DNA from: an uncultured Bacteroidia bacterium
GTDB lineage: Bacteria; Bacteroidota; Bacteroidia; Bacteroidales; F082
Direction of reading: 5' to 3'
Length of the DNA stretch: 44,536 nucleotides
Assembly: GCA_902767725.1 (NCBI GenBank)
Contig: CACXIM010000054.1
Span: 1-44,536 of the forward strand
The notes beneath the pieces are model-generated. The model searched no databases. It was not told the origin of the DNA and saw only the letters and a program-made list of their open reading frames with translations. The first letter of the stretch is position 1, and each line of letters begins with the position of its first letter. This document shows positions 26,080-32,457 of the stretch, piece by piece. The position numbers were made by a program, and so were the translations under genes.

Positions 26080-26865
26080 TTAGGTTTGATTGGCAAAAAC
26101 CGCTTTGCAGCGACAGACCTCAACGGACTTGTCGTCGTTAGGTCCCTTCTTTACCAATCTTATACAATATTCATTTTCAGCCGTTTGTTCTCGAAAGCAA
26201 CTAAGTCGATCCCCTTGATGGGCCTCTGCCACGTAGGCTATCTCAAAGCGCCTCAGCCGATGTTCGCGATACCATGCAATGTCCCAAAGATCAAGCACAT
26301 GCTCGATGTATTTCACCGAGTTGACGTGTCCATTGATATCGATGTCGTTGTAATTCACCTCAATAGTGCGCACCAATACGTCGTTTCCCGACATCTTGAC
26401 GCGACCGCCTTTCTCGATGGGGCAAGGCTTGTCGTCCACAATCCAGTCGTTGATGGCACCATTGTCAATGGAATAGATATCGGTGGGTTGGCGCGTCTCC
26501 GTATCAATCATCGCCCAAATGGAGCGGCCGTAACCATAAACCTTTCCTTTGCCGTCCGACACGCAGAAGTTACGGCTGGTGAAGAACTTCATGGCACTCT
26601 CCACCCAGGTTTCTATCGTAAAACGCTCGTACTGCGCAGGCATCTCTTCCATTTCGATGGCCAGGCGCGACAGCACCCACGAGCGCTGAATGGTCATCAG
26701 GTATTTCATGCCGAAGCCACGGTCTGTAGAATGGAAATCGGCGGCATTAAGCATTTGGTTGCCCATATGGCCCAGGAACATCCTTCCCGAGAAATCGCAG
26801 TGAAAGGGCTCTGCAATGAATTCGTATGTGCCTATTTTATTCAAAATCAAATATTTAATATTCAA
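26080..26865 (-). CDS. Acyl-[acyl-carrier-protein] thioesterase
   Basis: Releases free fatty acids from acyl-ACP (FatA/FatB-like, PF01643 family by memory). Two hotdog domains: the first carries LGHMGNQMLNAADFHSTDRGF, GxxW-type VLSRLAIEMEEMP and FTIETWVES; the second has DINGHVNSVKYIEHVLDLWD, the conserved Asp/Asn/His catalytic region. The 261-residue length is typical. The ATG at 26865 is in an AT-rich stretch; the protein may instead begin at the in-frame TTG at 26844, close to the conserved NKIGTYEF. Part of a minus-strand run, 17 bases after the permease and 12 before the hydrolase-LysM gene. Confidence 0.93.
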   Translation of the reverse strand: MNIKYLILNKIGTYEFIAEPFHCDFSGRMFLGHMGNQMLNAADFHSTDRGFGMKYLMTIQRSWVLSRLAIEMEEMPAQYERFTIETWVESAMKFFTSRNFCVSDGKGKVYGYGRSIWAMIDTETRQPTDIYSIDNGAINDWIVDDKPCPIEKGGRVKMSGNDVLVRTIEVNYNDIDINGHVNSVKYIEHVLDLWDIAWYREHRLRRFEIAYVAEAHQGDRLSCFREQTAENEYCIRLVKKGPNDDKSVEVCRCKAVFANQT

Positions 26866-26882
26866 AATTCAATTCCGCATTC

Positions 26883-27950
26883 CTAATTAATCCTCACTCT
26901 CGGGTCAATAATTCCATAAATGATGTCTACCACGATATTCACGATAATCAGCATGACCGCAATCAGAAGCACCGCGCCCATGATGACGGGGAAATCGTAT
27001 TTGTCCAAGGCATCGACCACCACCACACCGATACCTTTCCAGTCGAAGACGTATTCCACGAAAACCGCGCCAGCCAACAATGAGGCAAACCAGCCCGACA
27101 CCGCGGTCACCACGGGATTCAAGGCATTGCGCAAGGCATGGACGCAGATGACACGCCAAGGCTTCAAACCCTTGGCACGAGCAGTGCGCACATAGTCCAT
27201 CGACATGGCTTCAAGCAAGGAAGTACGCGTCAGCTCTGTCACCACGGCCAAAGGGCGCATGCCCAATGTCAAGGCGGGAAGGATGAGGTTGCGCAAACTG
27301 AGGAACTCTCCCCTGCCGTATTCATCAACGGTGTAGAGGCTGCCCGTCATGCTCAAGCCCGTATAGTGTTCGAGCAGGAAGCCAAACACCCATGCCATGA
27401 GAATGGCGGCAAAGAACGAGGGCAACGACATGCCTATGGTGGTGACGAACAAGGTCAACTTATTAATGAATTTTGTGTTGATGACCGCTGCCAAAATGCC
27501 GATAATCAAGCCCAAGACCATGGCAATAGAGATAGACACTGCCGCCAACAGCAAGGTGTTAGGAAAAGCCTCTCCCAAAATATCGGAGACCTTGCGTTTG
27601 CTTTGGTACGACATGCGCAGATAAGGTCCTTTCAGCACGATAGCAGTCGCTCCAATGGTGGCAAGTTTGGCATAGTGTCCGATTTTGTCAAGCTTTTGCG
27701 TTCCTTTGGAGACATTGTAGAACGAAATAGGAACCAAATCATTGAGATAGTCGACATATTGTTTGCCAAGGCTTTGGTTCATGCCGAGTTCCTCGCGGAT
27801 GGCATTCACCGACTCTTGGTCGGCACGTTGACCGAGCATCATCTGGGCAGGGTCGCCGGGAAGGATGTTGAACAGGAAAAACACCAGCGTTGCGACGCCC
27901 CAAAGCACCGCTATACCGTACAGCAACTTCCTTATAATGTAGGCTCCCAT
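26883..27950 (-). CDS. ABC transporter permease, DppB/OppB family
   Basis: A 355-residue inner-membrane protein (start ATG 27950, MGAYIIRKLLYGIAVLWGVA) with about six transmembrane helices and the EAA loop (SMDYVRTARAKGLKPWRVICV then HALRNALNP) that docks on the ATPase. The NILPGDPAQMMLGQ segment near residue 35 is typical of oligopeptide/dipeptide permease B subunits. No partner permease (DppC), ATPase or binding protein is near, so its transport partner must lie elsewhere. It is 17 bases upstream of the thioesterase and downstream of a REP-like element. Confidence 0.92.
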   Translation of the reverse strand: MGAYIIRKLLYGIAVLWGVATLVFFLFNILPGDPAQMMLGQRADQESVNAIREELGMNQSLGKQYVDYLNDLVPISFYNVSKGTQKLDKIGHYAKLATIGATAIVLKGPYLRMSYQSKRKVSDILGEAFPNTLLLAAVSISIAMVLGLIIGILAAVINTKFINKLTLFVTTIGMSLPSFFAAILMAWVFGFLLEHYTGLSMTGSLYTVDEYGRGEFLSLRNLILPALTLGMRPLAVVTELTRTSLLEAMSMDYVRTARAKGLKPWRVICVHALRNALNPVVTAVSGWFASLLAGAVFVEYVFDWKGIGVVVVDALDKYDFPVIMGAVLLIAVMLIIVNIVVDIIYGIIDPRVRIN

Positions 27951-27991
27951 AATGTCACAAAACAATCAAAACCCGCAAAACCTTAAAGCAA

Positions 27992-28048
27992 GGTGTGGCG
28001 GCACCCAACTGGGTTGCCGCCCGAAAGCCTGCCGGTTGGCGGCTTTCG
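27992..28048. repeat. REP-like double-hairpin element, copy B
   Basis: GGCGGCA (27997-28003) with TGCCGCC (28015-28021) forms the first hairpin. CGAAAGCC (28022-28029) with GGCTTTCG (28041-28048) forms the second. It is homologous to copy A at 23288-23344. It lies in the gap between the DoxX and permease genes and may weaken or end transcription there. Confidence 0.7.
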
Positions 28049-28089
28049 TAACTTCTACTTATGTTTTGTTTGTTTTGCAAGTTTTGTGA

Positions 28090-29337
28090 TTAATTAAACA
28101 ACTTCTCCAACTTCTCCCCTTGAGGGAAGTCCACTGAGCTCCACTTGTCCTTCACCAAGCCATTGTCGAGCCAGATGAGTCCAGGATTGCTACGTACTAT
28201 CGGCTTGATTTCCAGCTCGTCGGCGTAATACACTTCATAAAGGAAACTGTACTTCTCGCGCAGTTGTTCCACATATTCCGGCTCATTGGCAACCGTCCAA
28301 ATCACAATAAAGCCATGTTTCTCAGCGGCTTCCGTAATCACTCGAACCTTCTCCCATTCTTTCTCGGTCACCTTGGTCAAGTCGTGCGAGGTGAACATCA
28401 GCAGGTTGTCGGTGGTCAGGATGGATTCCGTGATGTCGTTGCCGGCTTCATCCAAGGCGGAGAAACCGAGGAAATTGGCGCCACCTTCCGTCCTTTGGTC
28501 GACAAACTCCCATTGCGACATCCACACCGAGTCGTTCCATGGATAGTTGGGCGAGATGTATTCCTTGGTCTCACCAGTGGCTTTGTTTCTATAAATCAAA
28601 TAAATCTTGGTCTCTTCAGTGGGTTCAGCTTTCATCTGTTTGCCCACCTTCCAATTCATGAAATCAATGACTGGCAAATGACGGTAGTTGTATATTTCGA
28701 AACCCAAAAACAGCCCTGCAAAAAGGAATCCAACGAAGAGTTGCACTGCAATTCCTATCGGGTTCCTCAATTGCTTGTTGTTCAGAATCAGAGGCACCAA
28801 CACTGCGTCAATGACCAGATTCTTATAGAACGTTTGCCAGTTACTCATCTTGATGGCCGTACCAAAACAGCCACAGTCGGGCACCAGGTCATACAAAGCG
28901 TCGAAGAGCGTAGTGATGGTAAAAAACAGCATCAGCAATGTTGCACCCAAAACTGCAAGTCGTGGTAGTATCTTGGTCATCAAGCAAATGCCGACCAGGA
29001 ACTCTGCCAAGATCATGCCGAAAGCTAACACCAAGGCAAAGTCATTAAGCCAAGTCATGCCGTAGACCGAAAGATAGTCCAGCATTTTGTATTTCGTCCC
29101 CAAGGGGTCAACACCCTTGGTGAAACTGCTGAAGATGAACAAGGCACCTACAAGCAGACGGCAAATGGTTAAAGCAGTTTTGTTGTATTTCTTGCCGTAG
29201 ATGAATGCAATGACAAGGTTAATCAGCAGGATAGCGAGAAACCACAAATGGTAAGCAGGCAGATAATAGATGGCCACCGCAGAGGCCAAAGCCAAAACAA
29301 TACTGATCCAGGGCAGAATAGCTTTTCGTTTCTTCAT
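28090..29337 (-). CDS. DoxX/MauE-like membrane protein with a thioredoxin-like C-terminal domain
   Basis: A 415-residue protein. Residues ~8-215 hold about seven or eight membrane helices with a DoxX/MauE-type core (CRLLVGALFIFSSFTKGVDP) and a DCGCFG motif typical of quinone- or thiol-linked oxidoreductases. After a periplasmic stretch, residues ~230-405 look thioredoxin-like (LLMFTSHDLTKV..., FIVIWTVANEPEY) without a CxxC pair. In Bacteroides the same family lies between DUF1599 and tpiA, and here it directly follows DUF1599 by 8 bases. The likely role is in envelope redox chemistry; the substrate is unknown. Confidence 0.88.
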   Translation of the reverse strand: MKKRKAILPWISIVLALASAVAIYYLPAYHLWFLAILLINLVIAFIYGKKYNKTALTICRLLVGALFIFSSFTKGVDPLGTKYKMLDYLSVYGMTWLNDFALVLAFGMILAEFLVGICLMTKILPRLAVLGATLLMLFFTITTLFDALYDLVPDCGCFGTAIKMSNWQTFYKNLVIDAVLVPLILNNKQLRNPIGIAVQLFVGFLFAGLFLGFEIYNYRHLPVIDFMNWKVGKQMKAEPTEETKIYLIYRNKATGETKEYISPNYPWNDSVWMSQWEFVDQRTEGGANFLGFSALDEAGNDITESILTTDNLLMFTSHDLTKVTEKEWEKVRVITEAAEKHGFIVIWTVANEPEYVEQLREKYSFLYEVYYADELEIKPIVRSNPGLIWLDNGLVKDKWSSVDFPQGEKLEKLFN

Positions 29338-29345
29338 AGTGGAGT

Positions 29346-29900
29346 TTAGTTAGGCGACTGCTCACCCATCAAGATGAGGGCGAACACCGCATAGTTAATC
29401 ATATCGTAATAATTGGCATCAAGTCCTTCAGATACAAGCGTTTTGCCACCGTGGTCCTCAATGCTCTTGGTGCGCAGCACCTTACTCATGATGAGGTCAG
29501 TGATGGAGCTGACACGCATGTCGCGCCAAGCCTCGTCGTAGTCGTGGTTTTTGCGCATCATCAGCTCGTAGGCATCTGTGGTGACCTTATCATATAAGGC
29601 CGTCGCTTCTTCTGTGCTCAAGTCAGGCTGGTCGACAACACCGAGCTGGAGCTGTATGATACCCATCGCCGCATAGTTGACGATGCCGATGAACTCAGGC
29701 TCGATACCTTCGTCCACAAGTTGCTCGGTCGTTGTTTGCAAGGTTCTGATTCTCTTTACCTTGATAAAAATTTGATCGGTTATGGAAGGCGTTCTCAAAA
29801 TGCGCCAAGCCGGACCATAGTCCTTCATCTTGTCCACAAACAACTTGCGGCATTGCGCCAAAACGCTATGAAATTGGGCTTTTGTATCTTTCGTTTGCAT
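29346..29900 (-). CDS. DUF1599 protein (two tandem nucleotide-modification-associated domains)
   Basis: A 184-residue protein made of two tandem copies (~20-85 and ~112-178): the first has KDYGPAWRILRTPSITDQIF, the second HDYDEAWRDMRVSSITDLIM, and each ends in a conserved NYAAM/NYAVF helix. This is the DUF1599 (PF07659) layout. The family is linked to nucleotide-modification by annotation only; its biochemical role is not established. It is divergent from folP, sharing a palindromic promoter core, and starts the run that continues with the DoxX fusion gene. Confidence 0.92.
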   Translation of the reverse strand: MQTKDTKAQFHSVLAQCRKLFVDKMKDYGPAWRILRTPSITDQIFIKVKRIRTLQTTTEQLVDEGIEPEFIGIVNYAAMGIIQLQLGVVDQPDLSTEEATALYDKVTTDAYELMMRKNHDYDEAWRDMRVSSITDLIMSKVLRTKSIEDHGGKTLVSEGLDANYYDMINYAVFALILMGEQSPN

Positions 29901-29908
29901 GAAAAATG

Positions 29909-29924
29909 TATTTTTGCAAAAATA
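29909..29924. promoter_or_regulatory. Palindromic overlapping -7 elements of folP and the DUF1599 gene
   Basis: TATTTTTGCAAAAATA is a 16-base perfect palindrome made of two TAnnTTTG boxes, one for each strand: 29909-29916 (plus, folP-cdaA) and 29924-29917 (minus, DUF1599-DoxX). Only one can be open at a time. A TTG lies 18 bases upstream of the minus box. Confidence 0.55.
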
Positions 29925-29936
29925 AAACTTTTTTCA

Positions 29937-30672
29937 ATGCTGCAACTCAATTCATTGCGAGCGGATGCTTGCTGACGGTGCAGACTTTATTGATATTGGT
30001 GGCTGCTCCACTCGTCCCAACAATGCCATCGCCACAGAACAAGAGGAGACGGAACGCGTCATCCCCATCCTGAAAGCCGTCAAGACGTCCTTCCCTAATG
30101 CCTTGATTTCCATCGACACTTTCCGCAAAAACGTGGCTGAGGCATGCATGGCAGAAGGTGTCCACCTCATCAACGACATCTCAGGCGGACTTTTCGATAA
30201 AGAAATGCTGCCATTCATCGGCAAAAACCATATCCCCTACGTGATGATGCACTGTGTGGGAACGCCAGAGACCATGCACCAGTATGCTCTCGGTGGCGAC
30301 ATCCACCAAACCGTATTGGAGTTTTTCAGGCAGCAATGTGAAGTTTTGGCAGCATACGGCGAGCAGCAAATCATCCTTGATCCAGGCATCGGTTTTGGAA
30401 AGAGCCTTGAAGCCAACTATCAGTTGCTCAACAATTTGAATAGATACCGCTACAATAGTTTCCCAATCCTCATCGGCATTTCGAGGAAGTCGCTGATCAA
30501 CAAGGTACTGCATACCACCCCCGACACTGCCGAGAACGGGACTACGGTCCTAAACACCATCGCCTTGCTCAATGGGGCTGACATCCTGCGCGTCCATGAT
30601 GTGAAAAATGCGCGCGAGGCCATCGAATTGGTCGGTACTTTTTGTAATTTTGCACAAAATTTGGAATCATGA
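29937..30672 (+). pseudogene. folP: Dihydropteroate synthase, 5' segment deleted
   Basis: DHPS makes dihydropteroate from pABA in folate synthesis. The C-terminal ~80 per cent is intact: GADFIDIGGCSTRP, ISIDTFRKNV, INDISGG, DPGIGFGKSLEANYQLL, LIGISRKSLINK and RVHDV. The N-terminal TPDSF-type motif and first strand are absent. A frame opening at ATG 29937 (MLQLNS...), in the expected position behind the promoter, closes after 12 codons; the conserved frame begins ...CERMLADGADF just upstream of ATG 29965. This is best explained by a deletion of ~100-130 bases (length 2 modulo 3). A 235-residue product from 29965 is possible but would lack a pterin-site loop. It overlaps cdaA by 4 bases. Confidence 0.82.
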
Positions 30673-31442
30673 TTGACCTCTTCATACAAGTCCGCGTCTT
30701 CGATATCATCGACATCATCTTGGTGGCCGCCTTGTTCTTCGGGCTTTACCGCTTGCTGAAAGGCACCTCGGCCATGAGCATCTTCATCGGTATCGTGGCG
30801 CTTTTCCTCATCTGGCAGCTGGTCAAATTCCTGCAAATGGAGATGCTCACCGCCATACTTGGGGCTTTCGTTAGCGTAGGCTTCATAGCGCTCATCATCA
30901 TTTTTCAACCCGAGATACGCCGATTCTTGTTCACCATCGGTGCTCAAGCCCAAGAAGGCAAGCTCACCCGAAAGTTCAAATTCCTGAAAGTCAGGAGCAA
31001 CGTGGATTTGGATATTGATGCACTCACCAAGGCTTGCATCAACATGTCGAACATCAAGCAAGGCGCACTTATCCTATTGACGCGCAAGAACAACCTGGAC
31101 GACATCGTCTCGACAGGCGTGGTGGTCAATGCCGACATCAGCAGCCCATTGATTGAGAACATCTTCTTCAAGAACAGCCCTTTGCACGACGGAGCCATGG
31201 TCATCCGTCACAACCGCATCACGGCCGCCCGTTGCATCCTTCCCGTGACGCAAAAGACCAACATCCCTGGACACTACGGTTTGCGCCATCGTGCCGCCAT
31301 CGGTGTGACCGAGGTCAACGACTGTATCGCGTTGGTCGTTTCCGAAGAAACCGGCAACATCAGCATGGTCACAGGCGGAGAAATCCAAACTGTAAAAGCA
31401 TCAGAATTAAAGGAAACGATTGAGAAAGAGATGAAAGTATAA
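30669..31442 (+). CDS. cdaA: Diadenylate cyclase (c-di-AMP synthase)
   Basis: Makes the second messenger c-di-AMP from two ATP molecules. The 257-residue protein has about three N-terminal membrane helices (~12-80) and a DisA_N/DAC domain (~105-235) with the two signature motifs: DGA at 174-176 (PLHDGAMVI) and RHR at 206-208 (GLRHRAAIGVTE). Its ATG overlaps the folP stop (ATGA), a folP-cdaA pairing common in Bacteroidota. There is no cdaR or glmM neighbour. c-di-AMP usually controls potassium and osmolyte balance and wall stress. Confidence 0.96.
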   Translation: MIDLFIQVRVFDIIDIILVAALFFGLYRLLKGTSAMSIFIGIVALFLIWQLVKFLQMEMLTAILGAFVSVGFIALIIIFQPEIRRFLFTIGAQAQEGKLTRKFKFLKVRSNVDLDIDALTKACINMSNIKQGALILLTRKNNLDDIVSTGVVVNADISSPLIENIFFKNSPLHDGAMVIRHNRITAARCILPVTQKTNIPGHYGLRHRAAIGVTEVNDCIALVVSEETGNISMVTGGEIQTVKASELKETIEKEMKV

Positions 31443-31616
31443 GAAACAAATCTTTCGTAAATCCAAAGCTAACCAATTCATCTACTACGACTTACGGCTT
31501 GTTCTAATCGAACTCGCCTTCAAGCGACGAAGTCGCTTTGCGACACACCGACAAGGTGAGGTCGCTAAAGGAATTACAATTATGGAAGATTTTTGGAAGA
31601 TTTGTTTCCTTTTCAA

Positions 31617-32405
31617 TTACTCATTGATTTCAACGAACCCGTCATCCTCCTCTGCATAGCGCAATTGCTTCTTATACGGGTCGTAGCGCAGCATGATCTG
31701 ATAACCATAATTCATTTTCTGCAGCTCCTTACCTACATAACTATTCATCATGTAGTCGTAAGTATAGCCCGCATAAAGCTTACCAAGGTATACAGCATAA
31801 TTATAGACATCCTTAAGTTCAAGAGTGTCAATAGTATAATTATACTCAATCTGATTTTCCCACAAATTGAAATTCGATTTGGAATCGAAGCCATCCATGA
31901 GGTTATGCTCGCAGAAAAGGACAGGTTTCCAGTCGCCGTCGTTCACCTCGAACCATGAGGCCACGTTGACCGTGTTCAGCTGGTGCTTGTAGCTGTATTC
32001 GTCCATGTCGCTGAAGAGATAGTCCTCATATTCCGTAATGCGACCCGAGATTTCCGTCCGTGAGAGCACTACCAGCCAATGCGTGGAGTCAACTGGAACC
32101 TTGTCGATGTCTTCCGGTACATAAACATTGACGCCATAATCACCCAAGCTTTGGGCGTAGGCGTTATACATCACGTCAAGGAACAAATCTTGGTTGAAAT
32201 TGTTCAAGACCTCAGTTTGTTTGCCAAGTTGGGAGTTATACTCCACCTTCACATCCGCCTTTTCGGGGAAATAAACGGCAGCATCGATATTCGGACGCTC
32301 AGCCATGTATTTCTTAGCCAGTTTTTTTTCGGTCTGGCAACTTGTCAGCAGCAATGCAAACAGCAAACCTAAGAATACGACACGGGACTTCGGGAAACTG
32401 AACAT
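31617..32405 (-). CDS. Exported lipoprotein of unknown function
   Basis: From the ATG at 32405 (MFSFPKSRVVFLGLLFALLLTSC) a 262-residue protein with lipid-modified Cys23. Residues ~30-262 contain conserved-looking segments (RPNIDAAVYFPEKADVKVEY, LVVLSRTEISGRITEYEDY, ASWFEVNDGDWKPVLFCEHN, YAGYTYDYMMNSYVGKELQK). I recognise no family. It lies 52 bases after parC on the same strand, so it may be co-transcribed. A start at 32480 would overlap parC and lacks a signal sequence at its front, so it is rejected. Confidence 0.8.
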   Translation of the reverse strand: MFSFPKSRVVFLGLLFALLLTSCQTEKKLAKKYMAERPNIDAAVYFPEKADVKVEYNSQLGKQTEVLNNFNQDLFLDVMYNAYAQSLGDYGVNVYVPEDIDKVPVDSTHWLVVLSRTEISGRITEYEDYLFSDMDEYSYKHQLNTVNVASWFEVNDGDWKPVLFCEHNLMDGFDSKSNFNLWENQIEYNYTIDTLELKDVYNYAVYLGKLYAGYTYDYMMNSYVGKELQKMNYGYQIMLRYDPYKKQLRYAEEDDGFVEINE

Positions 32406-32457
32406 GGGATTACACCTCGTTGTTTCGAGTCTCGCCTCACTTAGCCTCACGTTTCTA

